A stretch of DNA of 35,877 bases, taken from contig CASFNW010000020.1 in the NCBI GenBank assembly GCA_949296245.1, forward strand, positions 1-35,877, written 5' to 3'. Of the stretch, positions 22,690-31,289 are shown piece by piece (within the stretch, counting starts at the first letter, position 1; every line of letters begins with the position of its first letter). Below the pieces are notes generated by a model. It saw nothing but the letters and a program-made list of their open reading frames with translations. It was not told the origin of the DNA and ran no database searches. Made by a program: the position numbers and the translations under genes. This DNA comes from an uncultured bacterium (GTDB lineage Bacteria > Cyanobacteriota > Vampirovibrionia > Gastranaerophilales > Gastranaerophilaceae).

Positions 22690-24471
22690 TTGGACAGAGA
22701 AGAAATTTTAAACAAAGCCAATGAACTTATTTCAGAAAAAAGTTTTAAAGAGGCTAAATCAATCATTGAAGAATATCTAAAAGAAAATGATGATGATTCA
22801 ATTGAAATACAAAAAACACTCGGGCTTTGCAATGTAAATCTCGATATTTATAAAGACGCAAAAGAAAACTTTGAAAAAGTTGTAAAAGCAAATGATGAAG
22901 ACGCAACGTCCTGGTTTTATCTTGGAATAATATACGAAGACCTAAATGATCTCGAAAAAGCCCAAAAAGCCTATGAGAAAGTAATAGTACTGAGAGAAGA
23001 CTATAAAGACGCATATAAAAATCTGGCTGTTATTCAATTAAAACTAAAAAACTACGATACAGCGATAGAATTTGCACAAAAAGCACTGTCCCTTGACGAA
23101 AACGATTACCAGATTCATTACATAATAGGTACTGCGTATACTTCAAAAAAAGAATACGAAAAAGCAGTAGAGGCTATGTTAAAGGGTATTGAAATAAACC
23201 CCGAACATCCGCTTATGTATAATAATCTGGGCTCGTGCTATCTTGCATTAAACAAAATAAATGACGCACAGGAAGCTTTTAAAACATCAGTAAAATTAAA
23301 CCCGACAAATGCCACAAGCATGTACAATCTGGCAACATCATACCAGCTGCAGCAAAAACATACAGAAGCATTTGAATATTTTAAAAAAGCTTATGAAATG
23401 GAGCCTACGGAGTTTTATCTTTCTGCAGCAGCACTTGAAGCAGCAAATGCAAAAGAATGGACATACGCAGAAGAATATTATCATAAACTCGTTGTATTAC
23501 ATCCTGAAAAGCAGAATTTTCAATACAACCTTGCCTGTGCATATCATGAACAGGGCAAGTACAATGATGCAATTAAAATATTATCCCAGCTTGTTGCAAC
23601 AAACCCGAAATCTGTTTCCATGGGACAAAGGCTGGCTGATTGCTATGAAAAAACAAATAACATTGAATTAGCAAAAAATGTTTATACAAACCTTATCAAA
23701 CTCGGTAAAATACCGGCAGAAGTATATTACAGATATGCGCTTTTGTGCATGAAAACAGAAGATAAAGACAAAGCGGAAAATATCTTCAAAAAAGTTATAC
23801 AGCTGGATCCAGCTAATCCGTACGCACACAAAGATTTAGGCGTTGTTTATCTGTCAGAAAGACTCTTTGATTATGCAAAAGATGAATTTGAAACAGCATA
23901 TAAAATGGCGCCTGAAGATGCGTCTGTTGTTTTTGAATATGCAAACTTTTATCAGGCAATAAATGAATACCATAAAGCCGAAGAGCTTTATGAAAAAGCA
24001 TACGCTCTTGAACCGAATGTAATGGATATAGCACTTTTTAGAGCACTCAATTATCTGAGAATGAATGAAACGGATAAAGCACTGAAATTATTTTTGGAAG
24101 CGAATAAAAAATATCCTTCACAACACGCAATATTATTCAACATTGGTTTGATATATCTTCAAAAAGGAAAATATGATTTAGCACGCGAGTTTTTATCCGA
24201 TGCTTTTAGTATCCATCAGGATGCGGAGACAATGAATGCACTGGCTGTTTCTTTTTATGAAACACAAGATTATGAAAACTCAAAGAACCTTGCTCACAAG
24301 CTGCTTGTGGATTTTCCGGACAATATCAATGTCCTTTTGCTTCTGGCAAAGTCATATATAGAGCTTGGAGATGTAAATAATTCCGTAATGTATCTTGAAA
24401 AGATACTAAAAATCTTTCCGGAACAGCCGGAAGCAAAAAATTTGTACGAAAGAATAAAAGGAGCACAATAA
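22690..24471 (+). CDS. Tetratricopeptide-repeat protein
   Basis: 593 residues consisting almost wholly of consecutive 34-residue TPRs, for example AWFYLGIIYEDLNDLEKAQKAYEKVI, AYKNLAVIQLKLKNYDTAIEFAQKAL, LMYNNLGSCYLALNKINDAQEAF, AYKDLGVVYL and so on, each with the W-LG-Y-A-F-A-P spacing; I count roughly 14 to 16. No signal peptide or membrane span and no catalytic domain, so it is probably a cytoplasmic scaffold. The start is TTG at 22690, preceded by GAGGTG. Its stop codon directly abuts the ATG of the queD-like gene. Partners cannot be named; envelope biogenesis genes surround it. Confidence 0.9.
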   Translation: MDREEILNKANELISEKSFKEAKSIIEEYLKENDDDSIEIQKTLGLCNVNLDIYKDAKENFEKVVKANDEDATSWFYLGIIYEDLNDLEKAQKAYEKVIVLREDYKDAYKNLAVIQLKLKNYDTAIEFAQKALSLDENDYQIHYIIGTAYTSKKEYEKAVEAMLKGIEINPEHPLMYNNLGSCYLALNKINDAQEAFKTSVKLNPTNATSMYNLATSYQLQQKHTEAFEYFKKAYEMEPTEFYLSAAALEAANAKEWTYAEEYYHKLVVLHPEKQNFQYNLACAYHEQGKYNDAIKILSQLVATNPKSVSMGQRLADCYEKTNNIELAKNVYTNLIKLGKIPAEVYYRYALLCMKTEDKDKAENIFKKVIQLDPANPYAHKDLGVVYLSERLFDYAKDEFETAYKMAPEDASVVFEYANFYQAINEYHKAEELYEKAYALEPNVMDIALFRALNYLRMNETDKALKLFLEANKKYPSQHAILFNIGLIYLQKGKYDLAREFLSDAFSIHQDAETMNALAVSFYETQDYENSKNLAHKLLVDFPDNINVLLLLAKSYIELGDVNNSVMYLEKILKIFPEQPEAKNLYERIKGAQ

Positions 24472-24837
24472 ATGTTTGAACTTAAGGTGATAAGTTCATT
24501 TTCAGCTGCGCATCACCTTTTGCACTATGAAGGCGAATGCGAAAATCAGCACGGACACAACTGGAAAGTGGAGGTTTATGTCAAAGGTGAAAACCTTGAC
24601 AAATCAAATATCCTTGTTGATTTTAAGGTATTAAAAAGAGAGTTGAAAAAAGTACTGGACAGATTGGATCACAAAGACATAAATGAATTGCCGGAGTTTA
24701 AAAATATAAGCCCGAGCAGTGAAGTGCTTGCAAAATTTATTTACGAAGAAATGAATAAAACGTTTCCTCAGGTTTCAAAAGTCGGAGTATGGGAAAACGA
24801 AAACTCCTGCTCTATGTATTATGAAAATTGGGAATAG
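24472..24837 (+). CDS. queD: 6-carboxytetrahydropterin synthase/6-pyruvoyltetrahydropterin synthase family (QueD-like)
   Basis: 121 residues, normal for QueD. FSAAHHLLHYEGECENQHGHNWKVEVYV contains the zinc-binding His (His14 region and HGHN) and the catalytic Cys in GEC; LVDFKVLKRELKKVLDRLDHKDIN provides the Asp-His relay; PSSEVLAKFIYEEMNKTFPQVSKVGVWENENS supplies the substrate-binding Glu. QueD converts dihydroneopterin triphosphate to 6-carboxytetrahydropterin in queuosine/7-deazaguanine synthesis. The rest of the queuosine pathway is not in the window. It follows the TPR gene with no gap. Confidence 0.9.
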   Translation: MFELKVISSFSAAHHLLHYEGECENQHGHNWKVEVYVKGENLDKSNILVDFKVLKRELKKVLDRLDHKDINELPEFKNISPSSEVLAKFIYEEMNKTFPQVSKVGVWENENSCSMYYENWE

Positions 24838-24864
24838 ATTAAGAAAACAGAAGGCATTTTAATT

Positions 24865-25710
24865 ATGAATCTTATACAGGCAATAATAATGGGACTTATT
24901 CAGGGATTAACGGAGTTTTTACCTGTTTCCAGCTCAGGACACCTTGTTTTGACCTCAAGTTTATACAAATATTTTACAAACAAAGATTTTGTAACAGGAG
25001 CAAGTGAAGAAGTGGTATTTGACATAGTACTGCATCTTGGCACACTGCTTGCTGTCTGTATTTTCTTTAAAGATGACATAATAAAGATAACAAAAGCTTT
25101 TGTTAATGCTTGTATAAAAAGAGATTTTTCCGATGCTGATGCAAAAATGGCGGCATTTATTCTTCTTGGCACTGTGTTTACCGTATTGGTAGCTTTCCCG
25201 CTTAAAATTGTCTCGGAAAGCCTTATAAATCTGCCTTATATCGTGGGTATATTTATATTTTTGACAGGCTGCATTCTATACATAGGAGAATGGGCTTCTG
25301 AAAAAAAACAGGTTAAAACTGATAAAGTGGATTTGAAAACCGCAATTATTATCGGCCTTGCCCAGGGTATTGCATCTATCCCCGGGATTTCCCGTTCCGG
25401 TTCAACAATATCTACGGGTATCCTGCTCGGTCTGGACAGAGTAACCTGTGCCAGATATTCGTTTTTATTGAGTCTGCCTATTATCATAGGTGCATCTATA
25501 TTTTATCCGATTCTTGAATTAGAACTTAACGAATTTTTAAATTTCAACTGGATAGCTTTCATTGTCGGATTTTTTATCTCATTTGTTTCAGGATATTTTT
25601 GTATAAAATATTTTCTTAAATTTCTTGCTAAACATTCAATGAAAGTATTTGCATATTACTGCTGGATTGCAGGTGCATTTATGTTTGTGTTTTTTAAATT
25701 CTTTGTATAA
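24865..25710 (+). CDS. uppP: Undecaprenyl-diphosphate phosphatase (UppP/BacA)
   Basis: 281 residues with about eight membrane spans. Both signature regions are visible: Q13-x3-E17 in LIQGLTEFLPVSSSGHLVL (residues 11-29) and the PGxSRSxxT catalytic loop at 173-181 (IPGISRSGSTIS). It dephosphorylates undecaprenyl diphosphate to recycle the lipid carrier for peptidoglycan and surface polysaccharides and confers bacitracin tolerance. It follows the QueD-like gene by 27 bases, closing the operon that includes the LptF/LptG permease. Confidence 0.96.
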   Translation: MNLIQAIIMGLIQGLTEFLPVSSSGHLVLTSSLYKYFTNKDFVTGASEEVVFDIVLHLGTLLAVCIFFKDDIIKITKAFVNACIKRDFSDADAKMAAFILLGTVFTVLVAFPLKIVSESLINLPYIVGIFIFLTGCILYIGEWASEKKQVKTDKVDLKTAIIIGLAQGIASIPGISRSGSTISTGILLGLDRVTCARYSFLLSLPIIIGASIFYPILELELNEFLNFNWIAFIVGFFISFVSGYFCIKYFLKFLAKHSMKVFAYYCWIAGAFMFVFFKFFV

Positions 25711-25753
25711 AAGCGTATTCTGTTAAATATTACAAACATTTATCAAAAAAATC

Positions 25754-25789
25754 TTGCACAAAAAACTTTATCATGTATGATGATAAAGT
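25754..25789 (+). promoter_or_regulatory. Promoter with overlapping inverted repeat ahead of the rpsE-secY genes
   Basis: TTGCAC (25754-25759), 16 bases, TATGAT (25776-25781). A perfect inverted repeat (ACTTTATCAT 25765-25774, ATGATAAAGT 25780-25789, 5-base spacer) covers spacer and -10. It could be an operator or a 5' hairpin. Position is 126 bases before rpsE. Confidence 0.5.
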
Positions 25790-25914
25790 CAGAAAAGTTA
25801 CCCGACAATTTAATACACACCCGGCTGATATTTTTCGGCTTTATTTTTGTTGTATTAATTTGTCTATATAAATAAAGTACAAAGTTTACAATTACGTTAA
25901 GGAAAGGTAATACA

Positions 25915-26604
25915 GTGGAAGAAAAAGAAATTCAAGAAGTTGAAACTGCTCAAGAAGTAAATGAAACAGTTGAAAACGCAGAAGAAACAGTAAAAGAAGC
26001 TGTAGAAGTAAGCGAAGATGCTGTAGAAGCAGCAGTTGAAGAGAAACCAGCAAAAGGAAGAAAAGCTTCTAATGCAAAAGGCAAAGGCAAAAGAAAAATT
26101 GAAACTATAGAAAGCGCTCCTCAGTCTGAATGGAAAGAACGTGTTGTTCAAATCAGACGTGTAACAAAAGTTGTTAAGGGCGGTAAAAAATTAAGCTTCA
26201 GAGCAATTGTAATCGTTGGAAACGGCAAAGGTCAGGTAGGCGTAGGCTGTGCTAAAGCTTCCGAAGTTATCATTGCTATTCAAAAAGCTATAGCAGAAGG
26301 CAGGAAAAATCTTATTACAGTACCTATCTTCAAAACAACTATTCCGCATCCGATTGTCGGACGTTCCGGAGCGGGTTCTGTTATGTTAAGACCGGCTTCC
26401 CAAGGTACCGGTGTTATCGCAGGCGGTGCTGTTCGTGCAGTACTTGAACTTGCAGGTATTGAAAACATTTTGAGCAAATCTTTAGGTTCAAAATCTCCTC
26501 TTAATGCAGCCAACGCTACAATGGAAGCATTAAAAGAATTGAGAACATTCAATGATGTTGCTAAAAAACGCGGTTTGACTCTTAAACAAATGCTCAACGC
26601 ATAA
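25915..26604 (+). CDS. rpsE: 30S ribosomal protein S5
   Basis: 229 residues. The S5 core begins about residue 73 ([40 protein letters not shown]) and includes the double-stranded-RNA-binding-like N-domain and C-domain ([40 protein letters not shown]). It contributes to accurate decoding and 30S assembly. Unusual is a 60-residue N-terminal extension: residues 1-45 are Glu-rich and 46-61 Lys/Arg-rich, unlike the short tail of most S5. The start is GTG at 25915 with AAGGAAAGG upstream. First gene of the rpsE-rpmD-rplO-secY run. Confidence 0.95.
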   Translation: MEEKEIQEVETAQEVNETVENAEETVKEAVEVSEDAVEAAVEEKPAKGRKASNAKGKGKRKIETIESAPQSEWKERVVQIRRVTKVVKGGKKLSFRAIVIVGNGKGQVGVGCAKASEVIIAIQKAIAEGRKNLITVPIFKTTIPHPIVGRSGAGSVMLRPASQGTGVIAGGAVRAVLELAGIENILSKSLGSKSPLNAANATMEALKELRTFNDVAKKRGLTLKQMLNA

Positions 26605-26638
26605 TTAATCACATAAATTAATAAAGGAAATAATAACA

Positions 26639-26830
26639 ATGGCTAAAGATAAAATGGAAAAAGTTTCGATTAAACTGACAAGAAGCTTAATCGGCTCTAC
26701 AAAAGACCAGATTAAAGTTGTAAAAGCACTCGGTCTTAAAAAAACTAACGATGTTGTTGAACATGTTGCAAGCCCGACTATTATGGGTATGGTAAACAAA
26801 GTTCCTCATCTCGTAACAGTAATTAAGTAA
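26639..26830 (+). CDS. rpmD: 50S ribosomal protein L30
   Basis: 63 residues, the usual bacterial L30 length. VSIKLTRSLIGSTKDQIKVVKALGLKKTNDVVEH and PTIMGMVNKVPHLVTVI match the family. It sits between S5 (34-base gap) and L15 (20-base gap), the normal spc-operon position. AAAGGAAATAATAACA precedes the ATG. Confidence 0.95.
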   Translation: MAKDKMEKVSIKLTRSLIGSTKDQIKVVKALGLKKTNDVVEHVASPTIMGMVNKVPHLVTVIK

Positions 26831-26850
26831 TTATAGAAAAGGATATAAAA

Positions 26851-27303
26851 ATGGCAGAAAGAATAACATTAGAAGACTTAAGACCTGCTGACGGCGCTAC
26901 CCACAGAGCAAAAAGAGTGGGCAGAGGCAGAGCAACAGGCGTAGGCAAGACTTCAGGCCGCGGTCATAACGGTGAAGGACAGCGTTCCGGCTCAAGCTCA
27001 AAAAGAGGTTTTGAAGGCGGACAGATGCCTTCTTACAGACAAATGCCAAAATTAAAAGGCTTTACAAACTTTGCTGCTCTTAATACAGCAGAAATCAATG
27101 TAAAAGACATTGAAAAACTGGACGCAAAAGAAATCGATTTAACATGGTTAATCGAAAACGGCAAAGTTCATCCGAAATCAGAAGTTTTAAGAGTTCTCGG
27201 CAACGGTGAAATATCTAAAGCAGTTACTGTAAAAGCAAGATACTTCACTCCGTCAGCTAAAGAAAAAATCGAAAAAGCAGGCGGCAAAGCTGAACTGGTA
27301 TAA
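26851..27303 (+). CDS. rplO: 50S ribosomal protein L15
   Basis: 150 residues. The Gly/Arg-rich N-terminus (RPADGATHRAKRVGRGRATGVGKTSGRGHNGEGQRSGSSSKRGFEGGQMPSYRQMPKLKGF) and the C-terminal GNGEISKAVTVKARYFTPSAKEKIEKAGGKAELV are typical for L15, a late assembly protein near the 23S peptidyltransferase region. AAAGGATATAAAA precedes the ATG. It is followed by two hairpins before secY. Confidence 0.96.
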   Translation: MAERITLEDLRPADGATHRAKRVGRGRATGVGKTSGRGHNGEGQRSGSSSKRGFEGGQMPSYRQMPKLKGFTNFAALNTAEINVKDIEKLDAKEIDLTWLIENGKVHPKSEVLRVLGNGEISKAVTVKARYFTPSAKEKIEKAGGKAELV

Positions 27304-27311
27304 AAATAATT

Positions 27312-27348
27312 TAAACTGCATGTGCTGAAAAACAGTACATGCAGTTTA
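27312..27348 (+). other. Long intercistronic hairpin 1 between rplO and secY
   Basis: AAACTGCATGT (27313-27323) pairs perfectly with ACATGCAGTTT (27337-27347); an inner CTG-AAAAA-CAG continues the stem past a single G/T mismatch. No T-run, so not an ordinary terminator; probably a processing or stability element. Confidence 0.6.
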
Positions 27349-27359
27349 GCATATTAATA

Positions 27360-27404
27360 CCGCCACTTAATTAAAATGAAATAATTTTTAATTAAAAACG
27401 GCGG
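27360..27404 (+). other. Intercistronic hairpin 2 between rplO and secY
   Basis: CCGCC (27360-27364) pairs with GGCGG (27400-27404), and TTAATTAAAA (27367-27376) with TTTTAATTAA (27386-27395), forming one long two-part stem that ends 25 bases before the secY start. Confidence 0.6.
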
Positions 27405-27428
27405 CACATAAAATGGAGAGAAATTATA

Positions 27429-28772
27429 ATGCAAAATGCAAGAATGAAACCGCCATCAATGGATGATGTGGTATCAATGTTTCAGGCTTCGGGGTTAAAG
27501 ACAAAACTATTGTTCACTTTCGCAATGATTGTGATTTTTAGATTAGGTGTTGCTCTTCCTTTATACGGTATTAACAACGAAGTATTTTCAAAAATTGCAC
27601 AGGGCAACAATATTATAGGTTTTATTGATTTATTTTCAGGCGGTGCCCTTGCCAATGTATCTATACTGGCATTAGGTATCGGACCTTATATTACAGCTTC
27701 AATTATTATGCAGCTGTTAACAGTAATCATTCCGCATCTTGAGCAGCTTCAAAAAGAAGAAGGCGAAGCAGGAAGAAGAAAAATTTCACAGTATACAAGA
27801 TACTTTACAGTATTTATCTCATTCTTTCAGGCAAGTATATTTCTTTTGTATCTGCTGCATCAGGCTCCTGCAACAATCATGCCGGGGATTTCACATACAG
27901 CATTCTTTATCGGCTCGGCTGTTATACTGACAGCTGGTTCTGTATTTGTAATGTGGCTGGCTGAACTTATGACGGAAAGAGGCATCGGAAACGGCGGTTC
28001 TTTGTTGATTTTTGTCGGTATTATTTCCAGAATCCCGTTCTATTGCGAAAAAACAGGACAGCTTGTTGCAAATGATTCCTCCTTGCAGCTTGGATTATTG
28101 TTACTGCTTGCAATATTCTTTGCAACAATGGTTCTTATTGTTGTAATGCAGGAAGCCATAAGAAAAGTATTAATAGTAAATCCTAAACGTCAGGTCGGCA
28201 ACAAGATATACGGCGGAGTAAACACATATATTCCGTTTAAGATGAATCCGGGCGGTGTTATGCCAATCATCTTTGCTATTGCAATTTTACTGTTCCCGAC
28301 TACAGTTATCAGCCTCATAGGACAGACAAATCTTCCGGCAGGACAATTCAAAGATGCCATTACATGGCTGTCTACTTTCTTAAGTCCTTCAGGATGGGTT
28401 CACTATGTACTGTACTTCTTATTGATTGTTTTCTTAACTTTCTTTTACGCTTCTATTATGCCAAATATGCAGCCTAAAGAAATTGCAAACAATCTAAAAA
28501 AATACGGCTCATCAATACCCGGCATAAAACCCGGTAAACCGACAGCGGAAGCACTTGATAAAATTCTTTCAAGAATAACTCTGTTAGGTGCATTGTGTCT
28601 TGGTATTATTGCTTTAATTCCGTCAGGTGCATCTTATATTACCAACATAACTACCCTGCAGGGTATAGGAGCTACATCTTTAATCATCATGGTCGGTGTT
28701 GCTCTTGACTTTATCAATCAAATTAAGACACAGCTTCTTGCAAGAAACTATGAAAGTTTCTTAAAAGAATAA
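27429..28772 (+). CDS. secY: Preprotein translocase subunit SecY
   Basis: 447 residues with ten predicted spans. The plug/first span region (KTKLLFTFAMIVIFRLGVALPLYGI), LALGIGPYITASIIMQLLTVIIP, GEAGRRKISQYTRYFT, GIGNGGSLLIFVGII and GVMPIIFAIAILLFPTTVI are SecY signatures. It forms the protein-conducting channel with SecE and SecG. GGAG is 11 bases before the ATG. In the usual order adk and often map would follow; here a terminator and a minus-strand gene do. Confidence 0.97.
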   Translation: MQNARMKPPSMDDVVSMFQASGLKTKLLFTFAMIVIFRLGVALPLYGINNEVFSKIAQGNNIIGFIDLFSGGALANVSILALGIGPYITASIIMQLLTVIIPHLEQLQKEEGEAGRRKISQYTRYFTVFISFFQASIFLLYLLHQAPATIMPGISHTAFFIGSAVILTAGSVFVMWLAELMTERGIGNGGSLLIFVGIISRIPFYCEKTGQLVANDSSLQLGLLLLLAIFFATMVLIVVMQEAIRKVLIVNPKRQVGNKIYGGVNTYIPFKMNPGGVMPIIFAIAILLFPTTVISLIGQTNLPAGQFKDAITWLSTFLSPSGWVHYVLYFLLIVFLTFFYASIMPNMQPKEIANNLKKYGSSIPGIKPGKPTAEALDKILSRITLLGALCLGIIALIPSGASYITNITTLQGIGATSLIIMVGVALDFINQIKTQLLARNYESFLKE

Positions 28773-28791
28773 ATTTAACATAACAGTTATT

Positions 28792-28825
28792 AAAAAGGCT
28801 TCTTGATTAAACAGGAAGCCTTTTT
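28792..28825. terminator. Bidirectional terminator between secY and the minus-strand hypothetical
   Basis: AAAAAGGCTTC (28792-28802) and GAAGCCTTTTT (28815-28825) form a perfect 11-base stem with A- and T-runs on either side, so it can serve both strands. It overlaps the stop codon of the minus-strand gene. Confidence 0.88.
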
Positions 28826-29654
28826 AGTGCAATATCGGATGTTTTTTAATCTTTTCTATATACTGTTGAATTACAGATTCAGGCATATACATGAGCAATT
28901 CGCCCAAATCATTACATTTTGCCATTTTACCGTCTGCAAGTTCTATCCTTTCTTCCAAAACTTTATTCGGATCATCTGTGCCGAATTTTCTTATAAATTT
29001 CTTTACGATTTTATCATCTTCCGGCAGAAAAAATCGTCTGCCCCTTTTGTAATGCGCAATATGAGCATTCATATCCGATGCTGACAAGATACTTGGTTTT
29101 ATATTATGTTTAAGACAATATTCAATTGCTATTTGATCTGTAATGTTTGCTACACCTGAGAACTCCGATTCATAATTATTTTCTATATAATCTATATTTA
29201 TTCTTTCCCCGACAATTCCGTATTCAGGATAGTCTTTTAATAAATTTTTATTATGAATAAACGATGAATAACTATTTTTTTTAACCTTTGTTAAATCACA
29301 TATAGTAATATAACCGATTTCCCTTTTTGTATCATCTTCAACAAGATGATATGTTGTATGAAAACCATCTTTTGATTTAGCAATACCAACTTCATAAGGT
29401 ATTTTTTTTATAAATTTATTCTCTTTGTCGTAAATCTTTTTATAAACAACAGCCCTATCGAGAGGATTTTGCTCAACATAAACAGGTATGAACCAGCGAT
29501 TTTCAAATTCATTATGCTGCAGCTTAAAATGTTGAATTTTATTTGTTGATTCAAATACATCTTTATTTAGAGAAACAGGTGTCTTCTTGTACAATAAACA
29601 TCTTTTTATTTTTTGAACAGGTATTAATTTTTGTATATTAGAAAATTTAATCAT
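28824..29654 (-). CDS. Hypothetical protein with eroded GNAT acetyltransferase-like C-terminal domain
   Basis: 276 residues, soluble. The middle part (REIGYITICDLTKV, LLKDYPEYGIVGERINIDYIENNYESEFSGVANITDQIAIEYC, KPSILSASDMNAHIAHYKRGRRF) follows the shape of GNAT domains: a central beta strand, the acetyl-CoA loop, a helix, another strand and the 'FYxKxGF' ending. The usual R/Q-x-x-G-x-G/A pyrophosphate-binding loop is not preserved (SGVANITDQIA), so catalysis is doubtful. I am not certain of the fold. It is inserted, in reverse orientation, at the point where adk usually lies between secY and infA. No good ribosome site is visible. Confidence 0.55.
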   Translation of the reverse strand: MIKFSNIQKLIPVQKIKRCLLYKKTPVSLNKDVFESTNKIQHFKLQHNEFENRWFIPVYVEQNPLDRAVVYKKIYDKENKFIKKIPYEVGIAKSKDGFHTTYHLVEDDTKREIGYITICDLTKVKKNSYSSFIHNKNLLKDYPEYGIVGERINIDYIENNYESEFSGVANITDQIAIEYCLKHNIKPSILSASDMNAHIAHYKRGRRFFLPEDDKIVKKFIRKFGTDDPNKVLEERIELADGKMAKCNDLGELLMYMPESVIQQYIEKIKKHPILH

Positions 29655-29737
29655 TGTTATAATCAGTTAAATATACAACTATAAAAACACTAATAAGAAA
29701 AAAAATCTATCATTCATTAAAATATTCAAACTGCGTC

Positions 29738-29767
29738 ATAATATTTTTACCGGTAAGTAAATATTAT
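29738..29767. promoter_or_regulatory. Thirty-base dyad 1 in the infA control region
   Basis: ATAATATTTTTACC (29738-29751) mirrors GGTAAGTAAATATTAT (29752-29767) with one two-base bulge, centred on CCGG. A regulator site or hairpin between the divergent minus-strand gene and infA. Confidence 0.45.
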
Positions 29768-29801
29768 CTTGCACTCTAATATCTAAACAGCGCACAAAAA
29801 A

Positions 29802-29828
29802 AATGTTTGCAAAGTTGTTGCAAACATT
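29802..29828. promoter_or_regulatory. Perfect 11-base inverted repeat (dyad 2) in the infA control region
   Basis: AATGTTTGCAA (29802-29812) and TTGCAAACATT (29818-29828) are perfect complements with a 5-base spacer. Same 5-base spacer as the inverted repeat in the rpsE promoter. Confidence 0.55.
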
Positions 29829-29863
29829 AAATAAACACGAGGATATTAAGAGAGAGAGAGTAT

Positions 29864-29902
29864 ATGGATAAAACTTATTATTATCTTTTTGATTCTTTAT
29901 AA
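29864..29902 (+). CDS. Possible leader peptide of 12 residues
   Basis: ATG GAT AAA ACT TAT TAT TAT ... TAA gives MDKTYYYLFDSL, with three consecutive Tyr. GAGAGAGAG lies 4-12 bases upstream as a purine-rich ribosome site. It sits 36 bases after dyad 2 and 435 bases before infA. Short frames arise by chance; a translated leader peptide is one possibility. The remaining bases up to 30204 are AT-rich with no further gene seen. Confidence 0.3.
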   Translation: MDKTYYYLFDSL

Positions 29903-30204
29903 GTTCAATCAATAACTTAAATTTATTTATATTTGTCTTCCTTTAAATTTTTGATTTCCCTTACTCTTATATAAAGTATTTTGTTTTACAAAAATTGCCT
30001 TAAAAATTTTTATTTATTAAGAAATATTAATAAATTTATTTAAAGAACAAAGAATTGTTTTTTTCAAAATAGAATAATTAAACAATTATAGCAGCTTAAT
30101 AAAAATTCACGTAAAAGCTTGTAACAAGTACCTTATAAACAATTGCTATTTTATTAAAAACATCGTTAGATTTAATAAACAATTATGTGATGATTTAAAC
30201 AAAT

Positions 30205-30259
30205 ATGCTCAAAATTTAATAAAATCAATAAAAAAGGCTTGCTTGAGAATTTTGAGCAT
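30205..30259. promoter_or_regulatory. Perfect 12-base inverted repeat (dyad 3) 80 bases before infA
   Basis: ATGCTCAAAATT (30205-30216) and AATTTTGAGCAT (30248-30259) are perfect complements with a 31-base spacer. In RNA this would fold the 5' leader of infA into a long hairpin. Confidence 0.5.
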
Positions 30260-30337
30260 GTAAGATTAATAAAGTAAGGGATAATTATGTGTAATTACAT
30301 CCCGAAAATTAATAACAAAACAGTCAAAGAAGGTAAA

Positions 30338-30553
30338 ATGGCAAAAGATGTAATTGAATTCGAAGGCAAGATTTTAGAGTCGCTACCAAACGCAATGTTT
30401 AGAGTCGAACTGGAAAACGGACATGAAATTCTTGCTCATATATCAGGAAAAATCAGAAAGAATTTTATTAAAATTCTTCCCGGAGACAAAGTAAAAGTAG
30501 AAATGACTCCATACGATCTCACAAGAGGAAGAATCACCTACAGATTAAAATAA
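30338..30553 (+). CDS. infA: Translation initiation factor IF-1
   Basis: 71 residues when started at ATG 30338 ([71 protein letters not shown]), the normal IF-1 OB-fold with SGKIRKNxIxIxPGDxVxVExxPYDLxxGRIxYR. IF-1 occupies the 30S A site. AGAAGG precedes it. An in-frame ATG at 30287, also with a ribosome-like AAGGGA, would add a 17-residue N-terminal extension; I prefer the family length. It begins the infA-rpmJ-rpsM-... block. Confidence 0.95.
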   Translation: MAKDVIEFEGKILESLPNAMFRVELENGHEILAHISGKIRKNFIKILPGDKVKVEMTPYDLTRGRITYRLK

Positions 30554-30554
30554 T

Positions 30555-30599
30555 CGCTTCGGCGTTATTCATATATAAAGTGTTCCGCCTCTCGGGACA
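30555..30599 (+). other. Structured infA-rpmJ spacer (element E)
   Basis: CGC-TTCG-GCG (30555-30564) is a UUCG tetraloop hairpin just after the infA stop. TGTTCCG (30581-30587) pairs with CGGGACA (30593-30599) with a 5-base loop. No T-run, so these probably stabilise or process the mRNA. Confidence 0.55.
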
Positions 30600-30640
30600 T
30601 ACGCGGCAAAACAATAAAACTACTAGATAAGGAAAACGAA

Positions 30641-30754
30641 ATGAAAGTAAGAGCATCAGTAAAAAAAATGTGCAAAGACTGTAAATTCATCAGAAGAAGA
30701 GGAAGAATTACAGTTATTTGCAAAAACCCTAAACATAAACAAAGACAGGGATAA
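30641..30754 (+). CDS. rpmJ: 50S ribosomal protein L36
   Basis: 37 residues, reading [20 protein letters not shown] then [17 protein letters not shown]. The zinc-ribbon ligands Cys11, Cys14, Cys27 and His32 are all present, as in the zinc-bound L36. TAAGGA is 8-9 bases upstream. It follows infA, as in most bacteria. Its stop codon is the first base of a perfect palindrome. Confidence 0.95.
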   Translation: MKVRASVKKMCKDCKFIRRRGRITVICKNPKHKQRQG

Positions 30755-30880
30755 TTCCGTGCAGGCACGGAATCGAGGCGAAGCTGAGTGAGTGCCTATG
30801 TGAGAAAAACTGACGAGACGAAGAAAATTTGAAAAATTTTAGAAGTGAAGTGTAAGTTTTTTGAACGCCGGTAATTAGTA
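30754..30880 (+). other. Structured intergenic element C between rpmJ and rpsM
   Basis: Begins with a near-perfect palindrome ATTCCGTGC-AG-GCACGGAAT (30754-30773). AGGC (about 30775) can pair with GCCT (30794-30797). Then GTGA (30800-30803) and GAAAAACT (30804-30811) face AGTTTTTT (30855-30862) and GAAC (30863-30866): an 8-base variable stem preceded by a tandem G-A mismatch, with AAAATTT...AAATTTT at the tip. The 169-base gap is long for a ribosomal operon. Same architecture as elements A and B. Confidence 0.55.
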
Positions 30881-30923
30881 AAAGCAAATTTAAAACAATC
30901 ACAAAGTAAAATAAGGAGAAACA

Positions 30924-31289
30924 ATGGCAAGATTGGCTGGGGTTGATTTACCCCGTAACAAAAGAATGATAATCGCTTTAACCTATATCTACGGTATAGG
31001 ACCGACTCGTTCTGCAAAAATCTTAGAAGCCTGCGGAATTTCACAGGATTTAAGAACAGACGACTTGACAGATGACGATATCAAAAAATTAAGAAACGAA
31101 CTCACAAATTACCATATTGAAGGTGATTTGAGAAGAGAAGAATCTCTTAACATCAAGAGATTATCTGAAATCAACTCTTACAGAGGAATGAGACACAGAA
31201 GAAAACTTCCCGTAAGAGGACAAAGAACAAAAACAAACGCAAGAACAAGACGCGGTAAGAAAACAGGTCCGGTAAGCAAGAAAAAATAG
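30924..31289 (+). CDS. rpsM: 30S ribosomal protein S13
   Basis: 121 residues, normal for S13. [39 protein letters not shown], the helix-two-turn-helix, and the basic tail [35 protein letters not shown] are canonical. It contacts 16S rRNA, the P-site tRNA and 23S helix 38. AAGGAG precedes the ATG. Confidence 0.97.
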   Translation: MARLAGVDLPRNKRMIIALTYIYGIGPTRSAKILEACGISQDLRTDDLTDDDIKKLRNELTNYHIEGDLRREESLNIKRLSEINSYRGMRHRRKLPVRGQRTKTNARTRRGKKTGPVSKKK

